From Exiguobacterium artemiae 255-15 (GTDB taxonomy: Bacteria > Bacillota > Bacilli > Exiguobacteriales > Exiguobacteriaceae): a stretch of 64,000 bases of DNA. Made by a program: the position numbers and the translations under genes. The notes beneath the pieces are model-generated. The model was not told where the DNA came from. It ran no database searches and worked only from the letters and a program-made list of their open reading frames with translations. Shown piece after piece: positions 53,521 through 62,452 of the stretch (the first letter of the stretch is position 1; every line of letters starts with the position of its first letter). Where the stretch lies: positions 2,692,001 through 2,756,000 of the forward strand of contig NC_010556.1 in NCBI RefSeq assembly GCF_000019905.1, written 5' to 3'.

Positions 53521-54592
53521 TTGCGTTGATATCTCGATCATGATGCGCACCGCAAGTGCATGTCCACTCTCGCATATCCAACGTCTTCTTCTCGCCTTTC
53601 GTTCCACAAGAAGAACAGATTTGCGTTGAGGCGTACCATTGGTCCGCTTTAATCAGTGTTCGTCCGTAGAATATGCATTTATATGCCAACTGCCGAACGA
53701 ACTCATACCAACTGACGTCTCCGATCGATTTGGCGATCGTATGGTTCTTCATCATGTTCTTCGACTTCAGTGTCTCGACGACGATGACTTGGTTATCGTC
53801 AACCATCCGTTTCGACAGCTTATGAAGAAAACCTTGACGTTGATTTACAATCTTTTCATGCTTCTTGGCGAGGATGATCCTCGCCTTGTCTCGATTCTTA
53901 CTCCCCTTTTTTTTGCGGGACAAGGCACGTTGTGCTCTCTTAATCTTCTCTTCAGACTTTCGAAGGAAACGAGGATTTGCAACTTTCTCAGAAGTCCACT
54001 CGTCGTTTGTCATGATGGCGAAGTGTTCCAGACCAAGGTCAATTCCTACTTTATTCTTAGCGGGAACCCATTGCTCTTCGGATTGATCGACAAGAATGGA
54101 GATGAAGAATCTTGAGGTCTTCGTCATCGAGACCGTCGCGGACTTGATCACACCATCGAACGGACGATGTTGCTTCAACTTTACGAAACCGATTTTAGGA
54201 AGCTTCACCTTACGATCTTCGATTCGTATGCTACCCTTCAGATTATTTGTTGTGTAAGAGGCACGGGCGTTGTGCTTCGATTTGAACTTCGGAAATCCAA
54301 CAGACGGATCTCGAAAAAAGTTGTTATACGCTTTGTTCAAATCCATCTGAGCGTTCGACAGAGACAGGCTGTCGACTTCTTTGAGGAAAGGGAATTCGGG
54401 CTTATACTTTGCGGGTGTCGGGAGCTTCTGTTTCGCATTAGGGTTCAGTTTCGAATCTTCATACAATCGGATCCGCTCTTCGAGCATCTTATTGTAGACG
54501 AAACGGACACAACCGAACGTCTTCACGAAATATTCTTGTTGGGGTTTCGTCGGATAGAGTCGAAACTTGTACGCCTTCAGCAACGCAATCAC
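53492..54592 (-). CDS. tnpB: RNA-guided nuclease TnpB
   Basis: This 366-residue OrfB/TnpB protein has an N-terminal YKFRLYPTKPQQEYF start, a split RuvC site with Asp in VGIDLGLEHFAI, Glu in VIVVETLKSKNM and Asp in CGAHHDRDINAS, and a zinc finger made by ICSSCG and CTCG. All catalytic residues are intact, so it may be an active nuclease guided by the right-end RNA. It starts with GTG close behind GGAAAGG; a TTG three codons later is an alternative. Related proteins are ancestors of Cas12. Confidence 0.93.
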   Translation of the reverse strand: MIALLKAYKFRLYPTKPQQEYFVKTFGCVRFVYNKMLEERIRLYEDSKLNPNAKQKLPTPAKYKPEFPFLKEVDSLSLSNAQMDLNKAYNNFFRDPSVGFPKFKSKHNARASYTTNNLKGSIRIEDRKVKLPKIGFVKLKQHRPFDGVIKSATVSMTKTSRFFISILVDQSEEQWVPAKNKVGIDLGLEHFAIMTNDEWTSEKVANPRFLRKSEEKIKRAQRALSRKKKGSKNRDKARIILAKKHEKIVNQRQGFLHKLSKRMVDDNQVIVVETLKSKNMMKNHTIAKSIGDVSWYEFVRQLAYKCIFYGRTLIKADQWYASTQICSSCGTKGEKKTLDMREWTCTCGAHHDRDINASINLLLLAD

Positions 54593-54756
54593 ACCTTTCC
54601 TTTTGATTCGTTACACTGATTTTATCAAACAATCTCAGTCTTGAAAAACAGGGCGATTCATCTCCCACCTATGCTGGGCTTCGCGCTGAGACGCTTAGAG
54701 GCGGGAGAATTCTCGCTAAATTTAGTTAAATTTTACAATTTATTTTTTCCCATAAC

Positions 54757-54792
54757 AAATACGACTCCTCCAGAGTGGAAGAGTCGTATTAT
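54757..54792 (-). terminator. terminator of the large secreted protein gene
   Basis: Arms AATACGACTC / GAGTCGTATT with a short loop are followed by a modest T-rich tract on the minus strand, 8 bases after the stop. Confidence 0.75.
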
Positions 54793-54799
54793 ATCCGGC

Positions 54800-56959
54800 T
54801 TATTTAACAATCAGCGTAAAGATTTTACTCTTGCGTAATTTGATTGATTCCGCATGAACCGTCACCCGTGTGCCGCGTTTTTGTTTCGGGAACGTCATCG
54901 TCTGTGTTTTACCGGTCGCGATTTTTGTATACCGCTTCTGGTTGATCGTCACGACAATCGTTTTTCCTTTTGTCGCTTTGACTTTCCAGGCTGTACTTGT
55001 CGGACTTAGTGTCGTCGTATAAGACTTCAGCGTCGGATTACCGGCTGCGACGACCCGTTGCTCGGATACCTGCAGTTGCATTCCTTTCCGCGCCACGAGC
55101 TTAACGATCTGACCGGCTTTTAACGGTTTCGTCGGGATGGCGAAGATCCGCGTTTTCTTCCGATCGATGTATGCCGTGTACTTACCGTCAATGTAGAGTT
55201 TTCCGTAAGAAGCATCCGCATCGAGTACACCGTCAATTGTCGTCTGTTCGTCATTTAACGGGTTGTTTAACGTACTGTACAACATCACGCTGTCTTTTAA
55301 CGCCAGTGATTTCGAGACGTAACTGCCGGAACGGACAATCCGGTACTCGGCCAGTTGATCTGTATACGGAATCGTCACTTCCGTCTTCTTTGTTGCCGGA
55401 ACGGCTGTGATTTTTTCCTTTCCATGATAGACGGTATACGTTCCGCCGTCATTTTTACTCTCCAACCGGTACGTAAAGGTTTTGAAATTCGTATTCGTCG
55501 ACTGGGTCACACGCGGTGCTTCGTATCCGGCAATCGTCCGTTGTACCGTTTTTTTCTGATCGAACGTATTTTCAGCACCGATTTCAAACGAAATTGGCTG
55601 CCCGAGCAATCCGGTCGTGCCGAGTCCGATGGTCAGCATCCCCTTATCGTCCGATACTGCACTGTTGAGACGTGTTCCGTCCTTACGGAAAACATTGACC
55701 GGTACATCAGCCTGCCCAAGATCAAACCGGTACGTATAAACCCCTTCTTTGACTTCCTTCAGTTGATCGAGCGTCGCCGTCAAATAGCGTTTGTGTTGAT
55801 AACGTGTCGTGTCTTTCAGTACGACACCTGTTTCCGCCGTATAAGCGACGGTATAGACCGTATTATAAATCCGCTTTTGGCTTGTCGGAATCCGGACACC
55901 GTTTTCCTGGTCTATGTCTCCCGTAAATGTAACATCTCGAAGCGCAAGCGGCTCCGTTGTTCCGTCAATTCGCATCAGTTGGACATCCGGCGTCAATACT
56001 GTCTTCTCAAGAAATGCCGTATCCGCTTTCGTCCGATCGTCAATCGCAACCGGTTGACGTAAATACTCTTTAAAGTCGAGCAGCGTTGTTTGACCGTTCA
56101 CCCGGTAAACGGCACGTCCATCCGTCAGGACTTCCTGTGCCAGACCGTCGGAATAGTCGACCAGTGTCTTGAGTTGTCCCGTTTGCTTATCTAGATAATA
56201 TAAGGAAGACGAACGGTTATCGTCTTTCGTCTCATCATCTTCTGTCAGCTGCAGGTACAAACCGTCTGCCGTCTCATAGGCGCCACGAACGAAGTGGTCG
56301 GTCCGTTTATTCGGCAAGCCATACGTCTGATTCGTTTCCACATTCCGAATCACCGCTGTTTTGCTGACATCAAGAATCCAGTCGCCAGTCAATGGAGAAA
56401 AGCTGTTGACTTCGACGGTCTGGACTTTTTCAAACGTCCCGTCTGTCTTCACATCGTACCAGTCGGCAATTCCATCACGGATGAGGGAGAAACGATTCGG
56501 ACTGATCCACTGAACGGACGGAATGCGTCCATCCCTTAGTGTATCGCTGATGACGAATTCGTTTCCCTGCCGCTCTACCACATGAAACGCATCCGAGATT
56601 CCGCGCGCCACAAAGTGATTTTGATCAAGAACTCGTAAGTATTCCAGGTTGGCCGGAAGCTTCACTTCTTCCGATGTACCGGTTTTGGCGTTCATCAAAT
56701 AGTATGGCTGGAAGCTTTCGTCAAAATAATCGTCCTGGAATAAGAACAATGTCTGATCCGCAGACTTTGCCCGCAAAAACGCATACGGTGACACATCGCT
56801 CGGGTACGGTATCGTTTGCTTCGTTTCCAAATCATAAAAACCGATGATTGTTTGATCATTCTTTTTTATGTCATACGGTGCCGCTTCAGTTAATGTCGTC
56901 AGCGTCAACCAGGTTCCGCAGACCAGTGCGACACTTCCTATCCAATGTTTCCAGTTCAT
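54800..56959 (-). CDS. large secreted protein with beta-propeller-like N-terminus and Ig-like C-terminus
   Basis: This 719-residue exported protein has a signal peptide (about 1-28, ending TEA). The first 330 residues read like blades of a propeller (FYDLETKQTIPYP, YYLMNAKTGTSEEV, DVKTDGTFEKVQTVEV, LYYLDKQTGQLKTLVDY). The rest is a string of beta domains, the last of which (about 640-719, GTRVTVHAESIKLRKSK) is Big_6-like, as at the end of the PPC protein at 47934. No catalytic or sorting motif is seen, so a wall-associated binding role is possible. The ATG is preferred over a TTG seven codons upstream that is part of the ribosome binding site. It is divergent from ltaS. Confidence 0.75.
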   Translation of the reverse strand: MNWKHWIGSVALVCGTWLTLTTLTEAAPYDIKKNDQTIIGFYDLETKQTIPYPSDVSPYAFLRAKSADQTLFLFQDDYFDESFQPYYLMNAKTGTSEEVKLPANLEYLRVLDQNHFVARGISDAFHVVERQGNEFVISDTLRDGRIPSVQWISPNRFSLIRDGIADWYDVKTDGTFEKVQTVEVNSFSPLTGDWILDVSKTAVIRNVETNQTYGLPNKRTDHFVRGAYETADGLYLQLTEDDETKDDNRSSSLYYLDKQTGQLKTLVDYSDGLAQEVLTDGRAVYRVNGQTTLLDFKEYLRQPVAIDDRTKADTAFLEKTVLTPDVQLMRIDGTTEPLALRDVTFTGDIDQENGVRIPTSQKRIYNTVYTVAYTAETGVVLKDTTRYQHKRYLTATLDQLKEVKEGVYTYRFDLGQADVPVNVFRKDGTRLNSAVSDDKGMLTIGLGTTGLLGQPISFEIGAENTFDQKKTVQRTIAGYEAPRVTQSTNTNFKTFTYRLESKNDGGTYTVYHGKEKITAVPATKKTEVTIPYTDQLAEYRIVRSGSYVSKSLALKDSVMLYSTLNNPLNDEQTTIDGVLDADASYGKLYIDGKYTAYIDRKKTRIFAIPTKPLKAGQIVKLVARKGMQLQVSEQRVVAAGNPTLKSYTTTLSPTSTAWKVKATKGKTIVVTINQKRYTKIATGKTQTMTFPKQKRGTRVTVHAESIKLRKSKIFTLIVK

Positions 56960-57144
56960 GTATGTAGAACATCCTTTCAAAATCCAGTGATTAATTCTAT
57001 TTTATTCCATTTTTTCTGTCTATTCAGATGTTTTTTAATATATCAGGTCAATGACAAACACATCCTAACCGATTCAAACGTTCGTTCTCATTTAGTTGAG
57101 GGTATAGACTATTTCACGACAATGACGAACGTTAGGAGAATATT

Positions 57145-58944
57145 ATGATCGTATTTGGTTACGCCCTCTACTTATTGTTAGGCACGTTAAAATTCGTACT
57201 GTTCAGCTTTTATACCGATACGGCTTTTCCGACCTCCCTCTTTTTGATGAACCTTGGGGGCATGTTGTTGCTGTCGAGCTGGACCTTGTTGATTGAATGG
57301 CGCAAACGCCGCTGGATCTGGCTTGGTCTGCTGCTCGCCCACAGCCTGTTACTGATATCGGACATGTGGTATTACCGCTATTTTAACGATTTCCTATCAG
57401 TCTCGTTGATGTCGCAGATGTTGCAAATGGGCGATGTCAGCAGCGGCTTCGCCGCCCTGATCCTGCCGTCCGACTTCCTGTTGTTTGCGGACAGTTTGAT
57501 TTTCTTAGGGATTCTCTTCTTTACACGTAAAAAGACGTTTGCCGTCACGAAAAGCAAACGGCAAAAGATGGCCGGTCTTACGTTCCTGACCGGTATCGTC
57601 CTGTTTGCTGCGCCAGTCACCTACAGCGTCGTCAAAGAAGACCAGCGGCTCAGCCGGTCCGTTTCCGATATGCGCGACTATTACCAGCTCGGTTTTTGGG
57701 GTTACCATGGAGTCGATCTGTTTCGGGGAATTCAAAGTGCAGTTGGTCCAACAGACGATTTGACGAACGCACAACAACAGCAAGTCGATAAAAATACGAC
57801 TTCCGATACAGGTGGGGCCACGAAAAAACCGAATATCATTCTCGTCCAGCTCGAATCGTTCCAGGCTTCCGTCATCGATCAACAGATCAACGGTCAGACA
57901 TTGACGCCGAACTTAAACAAATTGAAAAAAGAATCGCTGTATTTCCCGTCGTTTTATCACCAGACACACGAAGGACGGACTTCGGACGCCGAATTCATTA
58001 CGAACACGTCGCTTTATCCGTTGAAATCCGGTTCCGTCTACACCCGGTTCCCGGATAACGAGTTTGACGCGCTGCCGGATCTGTTGCGTACGAACGGGTA
58101 TGACACGGCTGCCATGCATGCCTATGAAAAAGGCTTTTGGAACCGCGATCAAGTCTATCAAAATATCGGCTTCAAACATTTTTTCAGCCAGGATGATTAT
58201 CCGAAACAAAAGAAAATCGGTATGGCATTAAATGATAAACAATTTTTCCAAAAATCGATTGAACACATGGAAACGTTAAAAGAACCGTACTTTTCCTTCC
58301 TCGTCGCTTTGACGAGTCACACGCCATATGAAATTCCAAAGGACGAACAGCAACTGGATTTGTCGAGTTACAAGGATCCGATGCTGAAACGGTATTATCA
58401 AACGATCCGTTATGTCGACGGGGCCGTCGGACAGATGGTCAAGGAATTGAAGAAAAAAGACATGTGGGATGACACACTCGTCATCTTTTACGGTGACCAT
58501 GACAGCGGTCTGACGAACAAAGACGGGGAGATGCAGCAAAAAGCGCGGATCAACAATGCCGTCGATGCCTTTGAACTCGATCGCCAAGTCCCGCTGTTCA
58601 TCAAAAAACCGAATCAGGACACGGGTGAAACGATTCAAGAAAACGGCGGGCAAATCGATATTGCCCCGACGATCGTCGATTTACTCAATCTCGATGCCCC
58701 GTATATGGCAGGACACTCGTTACTCGATGACGAACCGAATCTGACCGCTTTCCGCGACGGTTCATTCCGCTATAAAAGTTACTATTACCAAGCGAAGCTG
58801 ACCGGGAAAGCGGGCAACGGCACGTGTTATGACGTCTCGACAAAAGAAGCGGTCGCGCGCGACATGTGCCGACCGCAGACGAAACAGGTCCGAAACGATT
58901 TGCGTCTGTCGGACGCGATCATTGAAAAGAACGGGTTGAAGTAA
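57145..58944 (+). CDS. lipoteichoic acid synthase family sulfatase-fold protein
   Basis: This 599-residue protein has five N-terminal transmembrane helices (to about 205) and an external sulfatase-fold domain. The catalytic Thr lies in HQTHEGRTSDAEF, other metal ligands in VQLESFQ (Glu) and FYGDHDSGL, and SHTPYEIP is conserved. It transfers glycerol phosphate from phosphatidylglycerol to a growing lipoteichoic acid chain or primes it; several paralogues (LtaS, YfnI, YqgS, YvgJ) exist in Bacillus and I cannot say which this is. AGGAG lies 8 bases before the ATG. Confidence 0.92.
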   Translation: MIVFGYALYLLLGTLKFVLFSFYTDTAFPTSLFLMNLGGMLLLSSWTLLIEWRKRRWIWLGLLLAHSLLLISDMWYYRYFNDFLSVSLMSQMLQMGDVSSGFAALILPSDFLLFADSLIFLGILFFTRKKTFAVTKSKRQKMAGLTFLTGIVLFAAPVTYSVVKEDQRLSRSVSDMRDYYQLGFWGYHGVDLFRGIQSAVGPTDDLTNAQQQQVDKNTTSDTGGATKKPNIILVQLESFQASVIDQQINGQTLTPNLNKLKKESLYFPSFYHQTHEGRTSDAEFITNTSLYPLKSGSVYTRFPDNEFDALPDLLRTNGYDTAAMHAYEKGFWNRDQVYQNIGFKHFFSQDDYPKQKKIGMALNDKQFFQKSIEHMETLKEPYFSFLVALTSHTPYEIPKDEQQLDLSSYKDPMLKRYYQTIRYVDGAVGQMVKELKKKDMWDDTLVIFYGDHDSGLTNKDGEMQQKARINNAVDAFELDRQVPLFIKKPNQDTGETIQENGGQIDIAPTIVDLLNLDAPYMAGHSLLDDEPNLTAFRDGSFRYKSYYYQAKLTGKAGNGTCYDVSTKEAVARDMCRPQTKQVRNDLRLSDAIIEKNGLK

Positions 58945-58986
58945 AAAAGACGAAGCCGGACTTTAATCCGGTTTCGTCTTTTTTTG
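58944..58986. terminator. bidirectional intrinsic terminator
   Basis: Arms AAGACGAAGCCGGA / TCCGGTTTCGTCTT with A and T runs separate ltaS-type gene and the convergent HEAT-repeat gene. Confidence 0.92.
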
Positions 58987-59013
58987 ATTGTTGATGCATC
59001 TCGATTATGCCAA

Positions 59014-59955
59014 TCACCTGTTACCTTCGAGATGCTCCTGCAACCACTGCTGCTCGTCGTCAAACAGGACATCCCATCTTTTCGTGATGATCCAGTAAAA
59101 TAACTCCGGGATCGTCTTGTCCAATTGTCGATAACGATTCAAAAAACGGAATGCGGTCAGGATCTCGTTACTTTGAATCTGTCGCTTTCGCTTGAGCATC
59201 GTTTTCACTCGTTTAATGACCGGCTGAATGGCGGATGCATCTCCGTGTTTCACAATTCCGAGCAAGGCATACGCTTTGACGTCGACCGACCGATCCTCCA
59301 AACCTTTTATAAACAGTGGCAGGAACGAGTCGTCTCCGAGTTCACTTAGCGCATGGAGTACCGAGTGCCGGACATCACCTGTCGGATGATCGAGGAGCGG
59401 TAACAGATGCGGAATCACCCGATTCGTCCCGATGGTTGCCAACACAAAATTCGCACTCATGATCTCAAACGAATCGGTCGAGGTCGTAATAAATCGAATT
59501 AACGCCTCTTCTGCTAAAGCCCCCCGACAGGAGCCGAGTGCATCAATCGCCGAATTACGAACAGCCGAACGTGAATCCTCGATATACTTGATGATATCCG
59601 TCACATCGTCTACCCGTTCCTGTTTCTCCAGTTCATCAAGGATACTGGTAATCAGTGTTGGCTTCGTCTCTTGCGCCAGCCGTTCTAACAATAAATCAGC
59701 AACACGGACGTCACCTGTGTTCATCCCAATCGTCCCCAGCATAAAGTAGAAATGCTGTTTCATTTCTAGTCGCTTAGTCTGTTCAAGCAGGTCCATTAAC
59801 ACAGGAAGCATTTGAACATTCTGAAAGCGACGTGCTGTTTCATATGCCAAGTCAGACGGCGACCCTTCACTCGTGTAGTGACCAAGTTCTTCATCGTACA
59901 CATATTCATCGATCGACATCTGTTCCGCTAATGCGATTAATTCATCCTTGTTCAT
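59014..59955 (-). CDS. HEAT-repeat protein
   Basis: This 313-residue soluble protein is a helical solenoid of HEAT repeats, for example SRSAVRNSAIDALGSCRG (about 126), NRVIPHLLPLLDHPTGDVRHSVLHAL and DSFLPLFIKGLEDRSVDVKAYALLGI. Such proteins usually scaffold other proteins or bind cofactors; no enzyme motif is seen. Its start overlaps the end of the upstream acetyltransferase gene by 14 bases, so the two form an operon. Confidence 0.82.
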   Translation of the reverse strand: MNKDELIALAEQMSIDEYVYDEELGHYTSEGSPSDLAYETARRFQNVQMLPVLMDLLEQTKRLEMKQHFYFMLGTIGMNTGDVRVADLLLERLAQETKPTLITSILDELEKQERVDDVTDIIKYIEDSRSAVRNSAIDALGSCRGALAEEALIRFITTSTDSFEIMSANFVLATIGTNRVIPHLLPLLDHPTGDVRHSVLHALSELGDDSFLPLFIKGLEDRSVDVKAYALLGIVKHGDASAIQPVIKRVKTMLKRKRQIQSNEILTAFRFLNRYRQLDKTIPELFYWIITKRWDVLFDDEQQWLQEHLEGNR

Positions 59956-60517
59956 CGGCAGATCCTTCAGTTTCGGGAAAAATTTTGTACCAGTATAGTG
60001 TCAGATCAATATGAGGATTAGACGACTGTTTCAGCGTATCCACGCCACCAAGGACAAATCCTTCTTTGACGTAAAAACGGCAGGCAATCAAGTTATCATT
60101 TTGCGCTTCAAGCGATAAGCCGATCAACGACTGTTCCTTCGCCCAGGTTTCAGCTGCTTCAAGCAGCAAGTGACCGACACCGCTTTTCCGGAACTCCTTT
60201 TTGACGGCGATGTTTTCAATATAGGTAAACCGGTTCCAGTCTTTAACGAGGCGGATCTGTCCAATGCACGCGTCTTCATAGAAGGCCAACAAGACGATTT
60301 TTTCATTGCTGTCGATATAAGCAGACCAATCCAGTTTGTCATCCGGAAAACGGATTTCAGAGGGAGTATCATATAACTCTTCTTCGTAGGACCAGACGCC
60401 GTTCGAAAAACTTGGGCGAATCTTTCCGATGATTGAAAATGGATCGTTTGCATCGTTAACAAACTTTATCGAGTATTTCTTTAAAGAATTAATTTTGATT
60501 TCATTATTTCTTCTCAT
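59942..60517 (-). CDS. SatA-like GNAT acetyltransferase (streptothricin acetyltransferase family)
   Basis: This 191-residue GNAT enzyme matches streptothricin N-acetyltransferases (Bacillus SatA, Sat4) along its length: FSIIGKIRP near the start, DWNRFTYIENIAVKKEFR, the acetyl-CoA loop RKSGVGHLLLEAA, and LEAQNDNLIACRFYVKEGF with the C-terminal YWYKIFP. SatA inactivates streptothricin by acetylating beta-lysine; the real substrate here could differ. The ATG (MRRNNEI) is 6-7 bases after AAGGTG. It leads a two-gene operon with the HEAT protein. Confidence 0.85.
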   Translation of the reverse strand: MRRNNEIKINSLKKYSIKFVNDANDPFSIIGKIRPSFSNGVWSYEEELYDTPSEIRFPDDKLDWSAYIDSNEKIVLLAFYEDACIGQIRLVKDWNRFTYIENIAVKKEFRKSGVGHLLLEAAETWAKEQSLIGLSLEAQNDNLIACRFYVKEGFVLGGVDTLKQSSNPHIDLTLYWYKIFPETEGSADEQG

Positions 60518-60640
60518 AATTTTCACCTTCTCGTTTTAGAATGAAATTTCATTTTTAAGAATCTATGATTTCAAAAGATTGAGCACCATTAAAATATGTC
60601 ATAATAATGATAAGATAAAAAAAGAATGGAGAGAATTGAA

Positions 60641-61240
60641 ATGGCGAAAATACCAGCAAAACCAGTCTTAGACTTGTTGAAAAAAACAGCTCCTCCAACA
60701 GCAAAATTTCTCAAGGAGAATTGGGGAAGTGTAGCAGCACTTGCTCCTTCTGCCATACAAGAAATAAATAAACTACATACTAACAATAAAGAAAAAAATA
60801 AAATAAAAATGCATCATCGAAAAAACCAACATAATCGATATAAGAAAGAAATTCTGCCACGATTAAATATCATGAAGCGCAAAGAACTTATAAGCGCAAA
60901 ACTTGAAATCGAGCAATATATTCAGCAAATTAATAATGAGAGTCAAAATGAATCTAAAGTAAAAAATGTTGTACACTCTAAAAGATCGAAAAATTGGAAC
61001 GAAATTCTCATCCAAGTTATTGATAAGATGAAATCTAGAGACTATGAAGAATACTTATTAATTTTTAATAATCCTAGTTATAAAAGTATTTACTTTGAAG
61101 ATTATGATTTCATTATTGATCATTTCAAGAACTTAATTTCTACATCAAATATTGAAGAGTTATCTAACTTCATTACAAGCCATACAGGAAAGAACAATAA
61201 TGAAGTACAAAAAGATTTTTATTTTACTACTTTAAGTTAA
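60641..61240 (+). CDS. hypothetical protein, AT-rich accessory gene
   Basis: This 199-residue protein is not recognised. The base composition is far more A/T-rich than the rest of the window, and the product is Lys, Asn and Ile-rich, so recent transfer is likely. There is a short hydrophobic-amphipathic N-terminus (KFLKENWGSVAALAPSAIQEI), a basic coiled-coil stretch (about 50-110), and a helical C-terminal part with NWNEILIQVIDKMKSRDYEEYL. No signal peptide or enzyme motif is seen. The start is the ATG 9 bases after GGAG. It has its own terminator. Confidence 0.65.
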   Translation: MAKIPAKPVLDLLKKTAPPTAKFLKENWGSVAALAPSAIQEINKLHTNNKEKNKIKMHHRKNQHNRYKKEILPRLNIMKRKELISAKLEIEQYIQQINNESQNESKVKNVVHSKRSKNWNEILIQVIDKMKSRDYEEYLLIFNNPSYKSIYFEDYDFIIDHFKNLISTSNIEELSNFITSHTGKNNNEVQKDFYFTTLS

Positions 61241-61280
61241 ATCTTAATCTCGAACACAGTAATTAATAGAGAACAAAAAT

Positions 61281-61327
61281 AGGATTCTCGAACTTAACTC
61301 AAGCATTTGATTCGGGAATCCTTTTAA
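61281..61327 (+). terminator. intrinsic terminator
   Basis: Arms AGGATTCTCGAA / TTCGGGAATCCT followed by TTTT lie 40 bases after the AT-rich gene. Confidence 0.75.
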
Positions 61328-61599
61328 AAATCCAGCCTCAGAATTTCATACGGAAGACGACTCTCCAATGAATTTTCGTATAACGTTTCTGTGTAAGATC
61401 AAATACTGTCAATGAGACAGGGAGAACTTTCTAATAATCGGAAAAGATTCGTGGACTACGTTAAAGATAGCTATAAACTGATCTTTTAATAACTGAATCA
61501 CGATTTCTTTAGTTTCTCCGTTTCAATCACACTACACTATGTAATCTTTAAAATAATACTTCACGTAAAAATATTAAAGATTTCTTATGAATTACAAAA
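61328..61599. other. AT-rich intergenic stretch
   Basis: I see no gene, strong hairpin or repeat here. Composition matches the flanking AT-rich accessory DNA. Confidence 0.5.
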
Positions 61600-62145
61600 T
61601 TAATTCGAATGATCCTCACTCAAGTATGCTTTAACCATCGACAAACATTCTTCAATTGAATAATCTCCTTCAATTCTCAATATCGGACAAGATAATCCAG
61701 CCATCCACTTTTCGTGCAAAACTTTACTTCTAACTTCCACACCAGCATTGTCATATAGAGCAGCCCATTCCAAAAAGGCTTGTGATTGTTCATATTTGCT
61801 ACCACCGGGTAATACTTTTTCCCCATACCGATTTATTTCCCGTTGCTGTAGTCTTTCAAGTCTTATTTTTGGTGGAACCCATAAGAAAATAACGAGATCA
61901 AAATAAGACTCTAAGCATTCTCCCCACTTTACAACTGCTCCAGATAAAACCCATTGTTTGGAACACGACAAGTCATTTTTCAGCATTTCTATTCTGTCAG
62001 GTATGGAACGTTGTTTAGTAAACTTAGATATCTAAAAATAATCATCTGTATCTAAAGAATTATGTGGAAGAACTTCTGCTAAAGCTTTGCCCAGTGTGGA
62101 TGTTCCGGATCCCGAAGCACCCATTATATGAATCCTATTCTTCAT
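61600..62145 (-). pseudogene. P-loop nucleotide/small-molecule kinase with a premature TAG
   Basis: The gene starts at ATG 62145 (AAGGGGG 7 bases upstream), runs through a P-loop GASGSGTSTLGKALA, and meets a TAG at 62032-62034 (codon 38) in the context DTDDYF-stop-ISKF, where related proteins have Trp. The frame then stays open for another 143 codons with KQWVLSGAVVKWGE, DLVIFLWVPPKIRLERLQQRE, LPGGSKYEQS and LRIEGDYSIEEC, all typical of this Bacillales AAA/adenylate-kinase-like family. A single base change TGG to TAG explains the break. Reinitiation at the ATG at 61986 would lack the P-loop. Confidence 0.85.
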
Positions 62146-62338
62146 TCTTCATCCCCCTTAAAGCGTTGCCGTTTATTAGATTTTAATTATATAGTTTTCC
62201 TGATTTACAATTGCATTTTCTGAAAAATATTTACTATTCTTTTTAAAGAATTCAAAAAATATTCTTTCATACTCAATAGAAATTATCATGCATAAGATAA
62301 ACTGCGAAAGAAGTTTTGTACTAACAGAGTAAAAAAGA

Positions 62339-62375
62339 AGACCCTCTATAAGTTCAAAGAACTTACAAAGGGTCT
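62339..62375 (-). terminator. groEL terminator
   Basis: Arms AGACCCT...AAGTTC / GAACTT...AGGGTCT with an AAA loop are followed by TTCTTTTTT on the minus strand, 84 bases after the groEL stop. Confidence 0.88.
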
Positions 62376-62389
62376 CCCCGAAAGTTAAT

Positions 62390-62452
62390 TATAAAATGGC
62401 GTTTCCTAATACAGTACAACTACAAACCTATACTAATCAGCGCCATTTTATA
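62390..62452. repeat. 12-base inverted repeat between groEL and its terminator
   Basis: Perfect arms TATAAAATGGCG (62390) and CGCCATTTTATA (62441) enclose 39 bases. It begins 6 bases after the groEL stop on the minus strand. It could be a 3-prime-UTR stem or the trace of a 63-base insertion. Confidence 0.6.

Larger units (their letters stand above)
53371..54720 (-). mobile_element. IS200/IS605-type TnpB-only element
   Basis: The unit holds one tnpB gene and no TnpA transposase. The right end (minus strand, finishing GAGCAGTTCAC at 53371) has a hairpin with arms CCCACTT / AAGTGG and an inner ATTTGC/GCAAAT stem. The left end has a hairpin of TCTCCCGCCT / AGGTGGGAGA (54661-54708) followed outward by TTTAG and TTTAA motifs that may hold the target. 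No terminal inverted repeats or target duplication, as expected for this family. It must depend on a TnpA elsewhere. The exact left boundary is uncertain. Confidence 0.8.

Noticed and set aside
53371-54720. A CRISPR-Cas12-like system around the RuvC protein
   Set aside because: There is no repeat array or cas gene; size, zinc finger and flanking hairpins fit TnpB of IS200/IS605.
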